DNA from: Listeria cossartiae subsp. cossartiae
Lineage (GTDB): Bacteria; Bacillota; Bacilli; Lactobacillales; Listeriaceae
Assembly: GCF_014224155.1 (NCBI RefSeq)
Contig: NZ_JAASUI010000007.1
Coordinates: 1 to 32,427, forward strand
Length of the DNA stretch: 32,427 nt
Direction: 5' to 3'
A model generated the notes under the pieces. It saw nothing but the letters and a program-made list of their open reading frames with translations, was not told the DNA's origin and made no database searches. Position 1 is the stretch's first letter; the number at the start of each line of letters is the position of its first letter. Made by a program: the position numbers and the translations under genes. This document shows, one piece after another, positions 1 through 8,202 of the stretch.

Positions 1-76
1 CGAACACGGTAGTTAAGCTTCTCCGCGCCAATGGTAGTTGGGGGCTTCCCCCTGCGAGAGTAGGTCGCTGCCGGGC
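1..76 (+). rRNA. rrf: 5S ribosomal RNA, 3' part only
   Basis: The first bases match the 3' two thirds of a Bacillota 5S rRNA: CGAACACGG, then AAGCTTCTCCGCGCC, a hairpin of GGGGG and CCCCC arms, and GAGAGTAGG before the closing strand near GCCGGGC. The 5' end lies outside the window. Its position directly before a tRNA array indicates the end of an rRNA operon, so the tRNAs are probably co-transcribed with 16S-23S-5S. The exact 3' end is uncertain by a few bases. Confidence 0.9.
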
Positions 77-85
77 AGTATTTCT

Positions 86-158
86 GGAGGTTTAGCTCAG
101 CTGGGAGAGCATCTGCCTTACAAGCAGAGGGTCAGCGGTTCGATCCCGTTAACCTCCA
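86..158 (+). tRNA. tRNA-Val (TAC)
   Basis: Full cloverleaf of 73 nt: acceptor GGAGGTT pairs with AACCTCC, the anticodon loop CTTACAA gives TAC, and the T arm has GGTTCGATCC. Discriminator is A, with no encoded CCA (trailer TTT). First tRNA after 5S. Confidence 0.97.
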
Positions 159-166
159 TTTTTTAT

Positions 167-242
167 GCCGGCTTAGCTCAGTTGGTAGAGCAACTGATTT
201 GTAATCAGTAGGTCGCGAGTTCGACTCTTGCAGCCGGCACCA
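167..242 (+). tRNA. tRNA-Thr (TGT)
   Basis: Acceptor GCCGGCT pairs with AGCCGGC and the anticodon loop TTTGTAA gives TGT. Discriminator A at 239 is followed by a genomically encoded CCA (240-242), one of only four in this array. Confidence 0.97.
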
Positions 243-282
243 TTAATATTATCTTTATAATAATACATAATTTTATTGTAGA

Positions 283-355
283 GAGCCGTTAGCTCAGTTG
301 GTAGAGCATCTGACTTTTAATCAGAGGGTCGCTGGTTCGAACCCAGCACGGCTCA
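283..355 (+). tRNA. tRNA-Lys (TTT)
   Basis: Acceptor GAGCCGT pairs with ACGGCTC and the anticodon loop CTTTTAA gives TTT. No encoded CCA; trailer begins CTT. It is preceded by a 40-nt AT-rich spacer. Confidence 0.97.
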
Positions 356-361
356 CTTTTT

Positions 362-443
362 GCGGGTGTGGCGGAATTGGCAGACGCACCAGATTTAGGA
401 TCTGGCGCCGCGAGGCGTGGGGGTTCAAGTCCCTTCACCCGCA
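362..443 (+). tRNA. tRNA-Leu (TAG)
   Basis: An 82-nt class II tRNA with a long variable arm: acceptor GCGGGTG pairs with CACCCGC, and the anticodon loop TTTAGGA gives TAG. Discriminator A, no encoded CCA, trailer CTT. Confidence 0.97.
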
Positions 444-458
444 CTTATTATAAAATAT

Positions 459-533
459 GCGGAAGTAGTTCAGTGGTAGAACATCACCTTGCCAAGGTGG
501 GGGTCGCGGGTTCGAACCCCGTCTTCCGCTCCA
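459..533 (+). tRNA. tRNA-Gly (GCC)
   Basis: Acceptor GCGGAAG pairs with CTTCCGC and the anticodon loop TTGCCAA gives GCC. Discriminator T at 530, CCA encoded at 531-533. Confidence 0.97.
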
Positions 534-547
534 TATTTTATAGCAAC

Positions 548-633
548 GCCGGGGTGGCGGAACTGGCAGACGCACAGGACTTAAAATCCTGCGGATAGTG
601 ATATCCGTACCGGTTCGATTCCGGTCCTCGGCA
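548..633 (+). tRNA. tRNA-Leu (TAA)
   Basis: An 86-nt class II tRNA: acceptor GCCGGGG pairs with CCTCGGC (one G-U), and the anticodon loop CTTAAAA gives TAA. Variable arm about 590-610. Discriminator A, trailer CTT. Confidence 0.97.
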
Positions 634-642
634 CTTATATTT

Positions 643-716
643 GCGCCCATAGCTCAACTGGATAGAGTACTTGACTACGAATCAAGCGGTTAGAGGTTCG
701 ACTCCTCTTGGGCGCA
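643..716 (+). tRNA. tRNA-Arg (ACG)
   Basis: Acceptor GCGCCCA pairs with TGGGCGC. The anticodon loop CTACGAA gives ACG, expected to be edited to ICG by TadA. No encoded CCA; trailer CTT. Confidence 0.97.
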
Positions 717-726
717 CTTTATTAAA

Positions 727-800
727 CGGGAAGTAGCTCAGCTTGGTAGAGCACTTGGTTTGGGACCAAGGGGTCGCAGGTTCGAATCCTGTCTTCCCGA
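727..800 (+). tRNA. tRNA-Pro (TGG)
   Basis: Acceptor CGGGAAG pairs with CTTCCCG and the anticodon loop TTTGGGA gives TGG. No encoded CCA; trailer TAG. Confidence 0.97.
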
Positions 801-822
801 TAGTTTAATCCCTTATTATTAT

Positions 823-895
823 GGGGCCTTAGCTCAGCTGGGAGAGCGCCTGCTTTGCACGCAGGAGGTCAGCGGTTCGATCCCGCTAGGCTCCA
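823..895 (+). tRNA. tRNA-Ala (TGC)
   Basis: Acceptor GGGGCCT pairs with AGGCTCC (one G-U) and the anticodon loop TTTGCAC gives TGC. Trailer CTT. It is preceded by the spacer motif CCTTATTATTATGG, repeated before tRNA-Met. Confidence 0.97.
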
Positions 896-945
896 CTTGC
901 TTCACATTTAACCACATAAGTAGAAAATGGTAGCCTTATTATTAT

Positions 946-1019
946 GGCGGCGTAGCTCAGCTGGCTAGAGCGTTCGGTTCATACCCGAAAGGTCGTGGGT
1001 TCGACTCCCTCCGCCGCTA
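946..1019 (+). tRNA. tRNA-Met (CAT), elongator
   Basis: Acceptor GGCGGCG pairs with CGCCGCT (terminal G-U) and the anticodon loop TTCATAC gives CAT. It lacks the initiator features (C1-A72 mismatch, three GC pairs in the anticodon stem). Its sequence and position match the B. subtilis trnB elongator Met tRNA as I remember it. Confidence 0.88.
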
Positions 1020-1030
1020 TTTTCAATCTT

Positions 1031-1104
1031 GGACCTTTAGCTCAGTTGGTTAGAGCAGACGGCTCATAACCGTCCGGTCGCAGGTTCGAGTCCTGCAAGG
1101 TCCA
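1031..1104 (+). tRNA. tRNA-Ile2 (CAT, lysidine-modified)
   Basis: The anticodon loop CTCATAA gives CAT, but the acceptor stem GGACCTT/AAGGTCC carries C4-G69 and C5-G68, which are known identity elements for the lysidine synthetase TilS. It lies between elongator Met and Ser, the slot of tRNA-Ile2 in B. subtilis trnB. I therefore read it as the ATA-decoding isoleucine tRNA. Simple anticodon-based calling would label it Met. Confidence 0.85.
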
Positions 1105-1126
1105 CTTGTCACTTTATTATTATCAT

Positions 1127-1216
1127 GGAGGAATACCCAAGTCTGGCTGAAGGGATCGGTCTTGAAAACCGACAGGCGGGTAATACCGCGCGGGGGTTCG
1201 AATCCCTCTTCCTCCG
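1127..1216 (+). tRNA. tRNA-Ser (TGA)
   Basis: A 90-nt class II tRNA: acceptor GGAGGAA pairs with TTCCTCC, the anticodon loop CTTGAAA gives TGA, and the variable arm lies about 1173-1192. Discriminator G as usual for Ser; trailer TTT. Confidence 0.97.
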
Positions 1217-1259
1217 TTTTTTCGCTTGTGATATGTGGACTAAAATTTAATATTATTGT

Positions 1260-1333
<74 letters not shown>

Positions 1334-1337
1334 TAGT

Positions 1338-1413
1338 GGTTCCGTGGTGTAGGGGTTAACATGCCTGCCTGTCACGCAGGAGATCGCGGGTTCAAATCCC
1401 GTCGGGACCGCCA
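1338..1413 (+). tRNA. tRNA-Asp (GTC)
   Basis: Acceptor GGTTCCG pairs with CGGGACC and the anticodon loop CTGTCAC gives GTC. Discriminator G at 1410, CCA encoded at 1411-1413. Confidence 0.97.
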
Positions 1414-1417
1414 TTAT

Positions 1418-1490
1418 GGCTTGGTAGCTCAGTTGGTAGAGCACTTGATTGAAGCTCAAGGTGTCGGCAGTTCGATTCTGTCCCAAGCCA
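1418..1490 (+). tRNA. tRNA-Phe (GAA)
   Basis: Acceptor GGCTTGG pairs with CCAAGCC and the anticodon loop TTGAAGC gives GAA. Discriminator A, no encoded CCA, trailer TTC and a T run. Confidence 0.97.
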
Positions 1491-1517
1491 TTCTTTTTTT
1501 AAACATTTTTGCCTTAT

Positions 1518-1591
1518 GGCGGATATGGCGAAGTGGTTAACGCACCTGATTGTGGTTCAGGCATTCGTGGGTTCGATTCCCATTATCCGCC
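1518..1591 (+). tRNA. tRNA-His (GTG)
   Basis: The extra G(-1) at 1518 faces discriminator C at 1591. Acceptor GCGGATA pairs with TATCCGC and the anticodon loop TTGTGGT gives GTG. Trailer CTT. Confidence 0.96.
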
Positions 1592-1615
1592 CTTTGTTTT
1601 TTAAATTTATATTAT

Positions 1616-1686
1616 GCGGGTGTAGTTTAGTGGTAAAACTACAGCCTTCCAAGCTGTTGTCGTGGGTTCGATTCCCATCACCCGCT
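1616..1686 (+). tRNA. tRNA-Gly (TCC)
   Basis: A 71-nt tRNA: acceptor GCGGGTG pairs with CACCCGC and the anticodon loop CTTCCAA gives TCC. Discriminator T, trailer TTT. Confidence 0.97.
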
Positions 1687-1710
1687 TTTTACCATAAATA
1701 GTTTTACTGA

Positions 1711-1784
<74 letters not shown>

Positions 1785-1790
1785 TTTTAT

Positions 1791-1863
1791 TCCACAGTAG
1801 CTCAGTTGGTAGAGCAATCGGCTGTTAACCGATCGGTCGCAGGTTCGAGTCCTGCCTGTGGAG
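1791..1863 (+). tRNA. tRNA-Asn (GTT)
   Basis: Acceptor TCCACAG pairs with CTGTGGA and the anticodon loop CTGTTAA gives GTT. Discriminator G, trailer TTA. Confidence 0.97.
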
Positions 1864-1897
1864 TTATTCTTTAAATGAGAATAGAATTTTTATATCT

Positions 1898-1988
1898 GGG
1901 GAAGTACTCAAGTGGCTGAAGAGGCGCCCCTGCTAAGGGTGTAGGTCGCTCGCGCGGCGCGAGGGTTCAAATCCCTCCTTCTCCGCCA
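1898..1988 (+). tRNA. tRNA-Ser (GCT)
   Basis: Class II tRNA: acceptor GGGGAAG pairs with CTTCTCC (one G-U), the anticodon loop CTGCTAA gives GCT, and the variable arm lies about 1944-1961. Discriminator G at 1985, CCA encoded at 1986-1988. Confidence 0.97.
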
Positions 1989-1993
1989 GATAT

Positions 1994-2065
1994 GGCCCGT
2001 TGGTCAAGCGGTTAAGACACCGCCCTTTCACGGCGGTAACACGGGTTCGAATCCCGTACGGGTCA
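1994..2065 (+). tRNA. tRNA-Glu (TTC)
   Basis: Acceptor GGCCCGT pairs with ACGGGTC and the anticodon loop CTTTCAC gives TTC. Discriminator A, trailer TCC. Last tRNA of the array, directly followed by a terminator. Confidence 0.97.
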
Positions 2066-2070
2066 TCCTA

Positions 2071-2102
2071 AAAAAACAATGTCGATTATGACATTGTTTT
2101 TT
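2071..2102 (+). terminator. Terminator of the rRNA/tRNA operon
   Basis: A 13-bp inverted repeat, AAAAAACAATGTC and GACATTGTTTTTT, encloses loop GATTAT and ends in a T run. It starts 6 nt after tRNA-Glu. Confidence 0.9.
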
Positions 2103-2129
2103 ATTTACTATGTTTTTGGAGGTAGCTTA

Positions 2130-3305
2130 ATGGGATCAAAAGGGAAGTTTTGGATTTTAACTATGGTTGTGGCGATTTCAGGGCTGTCACAAGGGGTGTT
2201 ATTGCCGCTGATTGCGATAATATTAGAGGAGAATGGTATTAGTGCTGGAATTAATGGATTTCATGCTACTGGAATCTATTTAGGGGTTTTACTTATTTCT
2301 CCGTTTATTGAGGCGCCACTTCATAAATATGGTTATAAGCCGATTATTTTAGTTGGGGGAGGGCTGGTTGCAGTTGCAATTTTGGCTTTTCCTATATGGT
2401 TTAATTTGTATTTTTGGTTTATATTACGGTTGCTTATTGGCGTGGGGGATCATATGTTGCATTTTTCGTCGCAAACTTGGATTGGGGCTATGAGTGATGC
2501 AAGTAAGCGTGGTAGAAATATGGCTATCTATGGTTTGTTTTTCTCACTTGGATTCGCGATTGGACCGCAACTTGTTAATTTGGCAGAAATAAATGCAAAC
2601 TTGCCGTTCTTTTTATCTGGGATATTAGTCTTGATAGCTTGGGGGCTAGTTTGGTTTATTCGAAATGACTTTGTTGGAGAAAAGGCGGTTATTCGGAAAA
2701 TTTCTTTTTGGGGGAGTTTAAAGCGCTTTTCGGATGTTTTTAAATTGGCTTGGGTTGCGATGATTCCGCCATTTTTGTATGGAATTTTGGAGACTGGGTT
2801 GAATGCGACGTTTCCGGTTGTGGGACTTCGTGATGGGCTCGATACGATGATGATAGCAATGATAATTTCTTCTTTTTCGGTGGGGACGATTATTTTTCAA
2901 GTACCGATTGGGATTGTTAGTGATAAATTTGGGCGTGGAAAAGTGTTGCCGCTTTTGACGGGAGCAGGGGCGGTTGTTTTTGTGTTGACTGCTTTTGTTA
3001 AGATCCCTTTTTTATATGTGATTTTCTTCTTTGTTTTGGGGATATTACTTGGGTCGCTTTATTCACTTGGATTGTCTTATATGACTGATTTGACGCCGCT
3101 AGAATTGCTTCCGGCGGGGAATATTTTGGTTGGGATGTGCTTTAGTTTGGGGAGTATTATTGGGCCGAGTGCGACTGGAATGATGATTGGGATTTTTGGA
3201 AATCAAATATTTTATTTTGTGGTGGCAGGAATCCTTGTGCTAGGCTGTTTGTTGCTAGCTTTTGGAGCACGGAAAGATGCTCTCAGAAAGAAAATTGGAA
3301 TTTAA
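2130..3305 (+). CDS. MFS transporter
   Basis: A protein of 391 aa, almost wholly hydrophobic, with the layout of a 12-helix major facilitator permease. Basic loop signatures follow helix 2 (HKYGYKP) and, in the second half, helix 8 (SDKFGRGKVLP), and the middle loop carries NDFVGEKAVIRK. The ATG at 2130 is chosen because GGAGG at 2118-2122 has good spacing. An in-frame ATG at 2079 lies inside the tRNA-operon terminator and is rejected. No promoter is obvious between terminator and start. The substrate cannot be told from sequence; drug or metabolite efflux is typical of the family. The methionine operon starts 4 nt after its stop. Confidence 0.88.
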   Translation: MGSKGKFWILTMVVAISGLSQGVLLPLIAIILEENGISAGINGFHATGIYLGVLLISPFIEAPLHKYGYKPIILVGGGLVAVAILAFPIWFNLYFWFILRLLIGVGDHMLHFSSQTWIGAMSDASKRGRNMAIYGLFFSLGFAIGPQLVNLAEINANLPFFLSGILVLIAWGLVWFIRNDFVGEKAVIRKISFWGSLKRFSDVFKLAWVAMIPPFLYGILETGLNATFPVVGLRDGLDTMMIAMIISSFSVGTIIFQVPIGIVSDKFGRGKVLPLLTGAGAVVFVLTAFVKIPFLYVIFFFVLGILLGSLYSLGLSYMTDLTPLELLPAGNILVGMCFSLGSIIGPSATGMMIGIFGNQIFYFVVAGILVLGCLLLAFGARKDALRKKIGI

Positions 3306-3308
3306 TGA

Positions 3309-3338
3309 TTGACAGTTTTCAGGTGCAAGTGGTATGAT
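3309..3338 (+). promoter_or_regulatory. Sigma-A promoter of the metE operon
   Basis: A perfect -35 TTGACA (3309-3314), 18-nt spacer and -10 TATGAT (3333-3338). It lies just upstream of the S-box leader. Confidence 0.8.
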
Positions 3339-3380
3339 GATTTCAATCCAATTTAAGTGATTAAAAAACTAAATAAATTG

Positions 3381-3487
3381 CTCTTATAATGAGTGGTAGA
3401 GGGACTGGCCCGTTGAAACCCGGCAACCTTTCAATACGTTGAAAAGGTGCTAAATCCTGCGAAGTGTGATGCTTCGAGAGATAAGAG
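3381..3487 (+). promoter_or_regulatory. S-box (SAM-I) riboswitch aptamer
   Basis: The aptamer is closed by P1 (CTCTTAT 3381-3387 with ATAAGAG 3481-3487). It holds the conserved AGAGGGACTGGCCC, GAAACCCGGCAACC and AAGGTGCTAAATCC blocks of the S-box family. High SAM should favour the downstream terminator and switch the met operon off. Confidence 0.96.
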
Positions 3488-3528
3488 AGACTTAAAAAGT
3501 TTCAGTGTATTTGTGTATCGAAACTTCC

Positions 3529-3559
3529 AAACCTCTCTAGTTCTCTAGGGAGGTTTTTT
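3529..3559 (+). terminator. S-box regulated terminator before metE
   Basis: A 12-bp stem (3529-3540 with 3545-3556, including one T-G pair) has a 4-nt loop and a T run to 3559. It lies between the aptamer and metE, as expected for SAM-dependent attenuation. Confidence 0.9.
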
Positions 3560-3593
3560 ATTGGCAAAAAATCGAGAGGATAAGGTGATAGAT

Positions 3594-5891
3594 ATGGTAA
3601 AGGCGATTAGTTCAAACTTGGGGTATCCGAGACTTGGGGAGAAGCGTGAATGGAAACGTGCGTTAGAAAAATTCTGGAACGGTGCGATTTCGGAAGAGGA
3701 ATTATTAGCAGAAACGAAGGAATTGAGATTGCATGCGCTAAAAAAACAACTAGATAAAGGGATTGATTTGATTCCGGTTGGTGATTTTAGTTTTTATGAT
3801 CAAGTACTTGATACGAGTGTGACATTTGGAATTATTCCAAAACGTTTTCAGCATGAAGGTGGGAAAGTTTCGCTAAATACATATTTTGATATTGCGCGTG
3901 GTAAAAGTGACGCGGTTGCCTCTGAAATGACTAAATGGTTCAATACTAACTATCACTACATTGTTCCTGAACTGGCTGATGCGGATCCGAAAGTGTTGGA
4001 TAATCGGGCGCTTTATTATTACGAAGAAGCGAAGAAAGAGCTTGGTATTGAAGGAAAGCCAGTGCTTGTCGGGCCGGTTACTTACTTAAAACTTGGAAAA
4101 GGGAACGATGCGGAAAATTTTGAAGTATTATTAGATAAATTTATTCCGGCATATGTGGAAATTTTGAAAGAGCTTGAGGCGGCTGGTGCTAAGTGGGTGC
4201 AAATTGATGAGCCTTATCTTGCAACTAGCTTTGATAAAAAAGAAATTGCGTTATTTGAAAAAGTGTATCAGGCGTTTCAACAAGCGGTTCCTAATTTGAA
4301 AATTGAGTTACAGACTTATTTTGAAAGTTTGGATTATTATGAAGAGGTTGTTAATTTGCCGGTAGCAGCGATTGGGATTGATTTTGTTCATGACCATGGT
4401 GATTCGTTAAAAGCGCTTCAAACGCATGGATTTCCGCAAGATAAATATTTAGCGGCTGGTGTGGTTGATGGGCGGAATGTTTGGCGGAGTGACTTGGATG
4501 CGAAATTAGCACTACTTACGGAGATTGCGGATTATGTGGCGGATGGGAAATTGATTATTCAACCTTCCAACTCCTTGCTGCATGTGCCGGTGACAAAGCT
4601 AAGTGAACCAGATTTGGATGAAGTGATTCTTGGTGGTTTATCGTTTGCGGATCAGAAATTAGATGAGATTGCCATTTTAACAAAGGCATTAACGGCTGGT
4701 GCGGAAAGTGTGGCGGCTGAGCTGGAAGAGGCTCGTGCGGCAGTGACGGCGCTCAACGAATCGAGCCACCGAAACAATTTAGAAGTGCAGGCTGCGATTG
4801 CGAATTTGGAAAATGTTCGGGTTGACCGAGAGTTGCCATTTGCGGAGCGGATTAAATTGCAGCATGCTTGGTTGAATTTACCGCTATTTCCAACAACGAC
4901 AATCGGAAGTTTCCCACAATCGCCGGAAGTTCGGAAAACTCGGGCTGATTGGTTAAAAGGTAATATTACGGATGCGGAATATAATGCTTTTATTGAAAAA
5001 GAAACGGCACGCTGGATTAAAATTCAAGAGGATTTAGATCTTGATGTATTGGTCCACGGTGAATTTGAACGGACAGATATGGTGGAATATTTCGGGCAAA
5101 AATTGGCTGGGTTCCAAGCAACAAAATTTGGTTGGGTACAATCGTATGGTTCGAGAGCGGTTCGTCCGCCACTTATCTACGGGGATGTTGCTTTTACAGA
5201 AGAAATTACCGTGAAAGAAAGTGTCTATGCCCAGTCGTTAACGAAACGTCCGGTGAAAGGGATGTTAACGGCGCCAGTGACAATCATCAATTGGAGTTTT
5301 GTTCGTGATGATGTGCCGGAAAGTGTGGTTGCGAATCAAGTTGGACTCGCGTTACGTAAAGAGGTAGAAGCATTAGAGCGTAATGGTATTAAAGTGATTC
5401 AAGTCGATGAGCCAGCTTTACGTGAAGGGTTGCCACTGAAACAAGCACGTTGGGAACAATATTTAAATGATGCGGTTTATTCGTTTAAATTAACGACAGC
5501 TTCGGTTCAAAATGATACGCAAATTCATACGCATATGTGTTATTCCGATTTTGACGATATTATTGATACGATTAGTGCTTTAGATGCGGATGTGATTTCG
5601 ATTGAAACGTCAAGGAGTCACGGCGAGATTATTTCGACATTTGAAGAAGTGACGTATGATAAGGAAATTGGGCTTGGGGTTTATGATATTCATAGTCCAC
5701 GGGTGCCGACTGTGATTGAAATTCAAGATAATATTCGCCGGGCGTTGCGGGCAATTGATGCGAAACAATTTTGGATTAACCCGGATTGTGGGTTGAAAAC
5801 GCGGAAAGAACCTGAAACGATTGCGGCGCTGCAAGATATGATTAAAGCGACTAAAGAAGTTCGTGCGGAATATCAAGTATTAGAGAAATAA
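3594..5891 (+). CDS. metE: Cobalamin-independent methionine synthase MetE
   Basis: A protein of 765 aa, the usual length. It transfers the methyl group of 5-methyltetrahydropteroyltri-glutamate to homocysteine, the last step of methionine synthesis. The zinc/homocysteine ligands are visible as H647 and C649 (HMC), E671 (ISIETS) and C732 (NPDCG). The N-terminus begins with the family's [10 protein letters not shown] stretch. The ATG at 3594 is preferred (AAGGTGAT at 3582-3589). An in-frame TTG at 3561 abuts the terminator T run and is unlikely. First gene of the S-box operon metE-metI-metC-yitJ, so repressed when SAM is plentiful. Confidence 0.97.
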   Translation: MVKAISSNLGYPRLGEKREWKRALEKFWNGAISEEELLAETKELRLHALKKQLDKGIDLIPVGDFSFYDQVLDTSVTFGIIPKRFQHEGGKVSLNTYFDIARGKSDAVASEMTKWFNTNYHYIVPELADADPKVLDNRALYYYEEAKKELGIEGKPVLVGPVTYLKLGKGNDAENFEVLLDKFIPAYVEILKELEAAGAKWVQIDEPYLATSFDKKEIALFEKVYQAFQQAVPNLKIELQTYFESLDYYEEVVNLPVAAIGIDFVHDHGDSLKALQTHGFPQDKYLAAGVVDGRNVWRSDLDAKLALLTEIADYVADGKLIIQPSNSLLHVPVTKLSEPDLDEVILGGLSFADQKLDEIAILTKALTAGAESVAAELEEARAAVTALNESSHRNNLEVQAAIANLENVRVDRELPFAERIKLQHAWLNLPLFPTTTIGSFPQSPEVRKTRADWLKGNITDAEYNAFIEKETARWIKIQEDLDLDVLVHGEFERTDMVEYFGQKLAGFQATKFGWVQSYGSRAVRPPLIYGDVAFTEEITVKESVYAQSLTKRPVKGMLTAPVTIINWSFVRDDVPESVVANQVGLALRKEVEALERNGIKVIQVDEPALREGLPLKQARWEQYLNDAVYSFKLTTASVQNDTQIHTHMCYSDFDDIIDTISALDADVISIETSRSHGEIISTFEEVTYDKEIGLGVYDIHSPRVPTVIEIQDNIRRALRAIDAKQFWINPDCGLKTRKEPETIAALQDMIKATKEVRAEYQVLEK

Positions 5892-5912
5892 AGGAATGGA
5901 GGAGAGGTAATT

Positions 5913-7037
5913 ATGGCAAAGCTGAAACAAGAGACGATAGCAGCGCAAATTGGAAATAGAAAATGTGAAAGAACGGGTGCTGTCAATATGCCAGTCTACT
6001 TCTCTACAGCTTACCAGCATGCCGATCTTGGAGTATCAACGGGGTATGATTATACTAGAACTGGAAATCCGACGCGAGATGCTTTACAGGAAGCACTCGC
6101 GGAACTAGAAAATGGAACGCATGCTTTTGCAACAAGTTCGGGGATGAGTGCGATTCAACTAGTTTTCCAGCTTTTTAAAACCGGCGAACATATTATTAGC
6201 TCGCAGGATTTGTACGGGGGGACTTTTAGATATTTTGAACAGTTTGGTGCGCAGTATCAGATTGGATTTTCTTATTGGGACGGGGCGGAGATTGCTGATT
6301 TGGAAAAATTGATTCGTCCGGAAACGAAGGCGATTTTTATTGAAACGCCAACGAATCCTTTGATGCAGGAAACGGATATTGCGACTGTTGCGAAATGGGC
6401 GCATGGGCATGATTTGCTTGTGATTGTGGATAATACATTTTATACGCCGGTTTTACAGCAACCGTTAACGTTAGGTGCGGATATTGTGATTCATAGTGCG
6501 ACGAAATATCTTGGCGGGCATAATGATGTGCTAGCTGGGGCGGTTATTGTAAAAGAGGAACAGCTTGGGAAATTCTTTTTTGAGCAGTTGAATGCAACGG
6601 GGACGGTGCTATCGCCATTTGATAGTTGGTTATTGATTCGTGGACTGAAGACGCTGGTTTTACGCGTGAGACAGCATCAAGCGAATGCACAAAAAATCGC
6701 GGCGTTTTTGGAAGAGCATGAGCTGGTGGAGGAAGTGCGCTATCCGGGACGCGGGGGGATGATTAGTTTCTTTATTCGAGATGCGGCGCTCGTATCGCCA
6801 CTTTTGAAAGAGCTGGAATTGTTTACTTTTGCGGAAAGTTTAGGTGGGGTGGAGAGTTTGATTACTTATCCGACGACGCAAACGCATGCGGATATTCCAG
6901 TGGAGTTGCGAAATTCTTACGGGCTGACGGATAAATTGTTGCGCATTTCGGTTGGGATTGAAGCGAGTGAGGATTTAATTGCTGACTTGGCTAAGGGGCT
7001 TGATACGGTTTTGGAAGGGGTGACCGCTCGTGGCTAA
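5913..7037 (+). CDS. metI: Cystathionine gamma-synthase / O-acetylhomoserine thiolyase MetI
   Basis: A protein of 374 aa of the Cys/Met metabolism PLP family. The PLP lysine is K198 in HSATKYLGGH. The N-terminal YDYTRTGNPTRDALQ and the C-terminal SLGGVESLITYP motifs are present. It joins an activated homoserine ester to cysteine (or sulfide). GGAGGAGAGG lies just before the ATG. It overlaps metC by 8 nt. The assignment as MetI rests on the tandem with metC, as in B. subtilis metI-metC. Close family members are hard to separate by sequence alone. Confidence 0.93.
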   Translation: MAKLKQETIAAQIGNRKCERTGAVNMPVYFSTAYQHADLGVSTGYDYTRTGNPTRDALQEALAELENGTHAFATSSGMSAIQLVFQLFKTGEHIISSQDLYGGTFRYFEQFGAQYQIGFSYWDGAEIADLEKLIRPETKAIFIETPTNPLMQETDIATVAKWAHGHDLLVIVDNTFYTPVLQQPLTLGADIVIHSATKYLGGHNDVLAGAVIVKEEQLGKFFFEQLNATGTVLSPFDSWLLIRGLKTLVLRVRQHQANAQKIAAFLEEHELVEEVRYPGRGGMISFFIRDAALVSPLLKELELFTFAESLGGVESLITYPTTQTHADIPVELRNSYGLTDKLLRISVGIEASEDLIADLAKGLDTVLEGVTARG

Positions 7038-8202
7038 AGAATATGCGCAAGATACGGCTGTGATTAAAGCGAGCCTCGGGATTGATAAAGAAACAGGTGC
7101 GCTAAATACGCCCATTCATTTATCATCTACTTTTCACCAGCATGACTTTGATAATTACCATGCCTATGATTATGCGAGAAGCGGCAATCCAACGAGAGAA
7201 AAAGTGGAACAGGCAATTGCGGAACTGGAAGGCGGCACGGATGGTTTTGCTTTTGCAAGTGGAATGGCGGCTGTTTCTGCGGCACTTTTCACGCTTTCAA
7301 AAGGGGATCATTTTATTATTGCGAAAGATGTGTATGGCGGGACGTTTCGTTTAGTGGAGCAAGTGTTGCCGCGGTTTGGGATTACGCATACGTTTGTCGA
7401 TACAACTAATATTGACGAGGTAGCGAAGGCTTTTCAGGAAAATACAAAATTGGTTTACTTGGAAACGCCGTCTAATCCACTGCTACATGTGACGGATATT
7501 CGGACGGTGGCCAAACTTGCAAAAGCGAATGGTTGCTACACCTTTGTCGATAATACGTTTTTAACGCCGCTGATTCAAAAGCCGTTAGAATTAGGTGCGG
7601 ACTTGGTTATCCATAGTGCGACGAAATTTCTTGGTGGGCATAGTGATATTTTGGCGGGGCTAATTGTCACAAATAATCCTAGTTTGGCCGAAGCGGTGTA
7701 CTTTTTGCAAAATTCGACTGGTGGAGTTCTTGGTGTGCAGGATTCGTGGTTGTTATTGCGTGGATTAAAAACGCTTTCGGTGCGGATGAAGGCTGGGACG
7801 GAAACGGCGGAGAAAATTGCGCTATTTTTAAATGCGGAACCAGATGTGGTTGCGGTGCATTATCCGGGGTTGCCGTCGCATGCGGGTTATGACATTCAAG
7901 TGGAGCAGGCGACAAGCGGCGGGGCTGTTTTATCGTTTGATTTAGGCAGTGAGGAAGCGGTGCGGGAACTTGTAACACATTTGGAATTGCCGGTATTTTC
8001 TGTGAGTTTAGGTGCGGTGGAAAGTATTTTATCGTATCCAGCAAAAATGTCTCATGCGGCTGTTCCGGAAGAGGAGCGATTGGCGCAAGGAATTACACCA
8101 GGATTATTACGTTTTTCTGCTGGTTTAGAGGATGCCGATGATTTGATTGCGGATTTGAAACAAGCACTTTCATTCATTAAGAAAGGAAGTGTCGTGAAAT
8201 GA
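7030..8202 (+). CDS. metC: Cystathionine beta-lyase MetC
   Basis: A protein of 390 aa of the same PLP fold as its neighbour, with PLP lysine K199 in HSATKFLGGH and SLGAVESILSYP near the C-terminus. It splits cystathionine to homocysteine, pyruvate and ammonia, feeding MetE. The start is GTG at 7030, inside the end of metI, with GGAAGGGG 9 nt upstream. It ends in an ATGA overlap with yitJ. Which of the two paralogues is synthase and which is lyase is inferred from order. Confidence 0.92.
   Translation: MAKEYAQDTAVIKASLGIDKETGALNTPIHLSSTFHQHDFDNYHAYDYARSGNPTREKVEQAIAELEGGTDGFAFASGMAAVSAALFTLSKGDHFIIAKDVYGGTFRLVEQVLPRFGITHTFVDTTNIDEVAKAFQENTKLVYLETPSNPLLHVTDIRTVAKLAKANGCYTFVDNTFLTPLIQKPLELGADLVIHSATKFLGGHSDILAGLIVTNNPSLAEAVYFLQNSTGGVLGVQDSWLLLRGLKTLSVRMKAGTETAEKIALFLNAEPDVVAVHYPGLPSHAGYDIQVEQATSGGAVLSFDLGSEEAVRELVTHLELPVFSVSLGAVESILSYPAKMSHAAVPEEERLAQGITPGLLRFSAGLEDADDLIADLKQALSFIKKGSVVK

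Noticed and set aside
2079..2129. N-terminal extension of the MFS gene from ATG 2079
   Set aside because: It starts inside the terminator hairpin; GGAGG at 2118 points to ATG 2130.
3561..3593. TTG start for metE at 3561
   Set aside because: It follows the terminator T run directly with no ribosome binding site; ATG 3594 gives the usual length.
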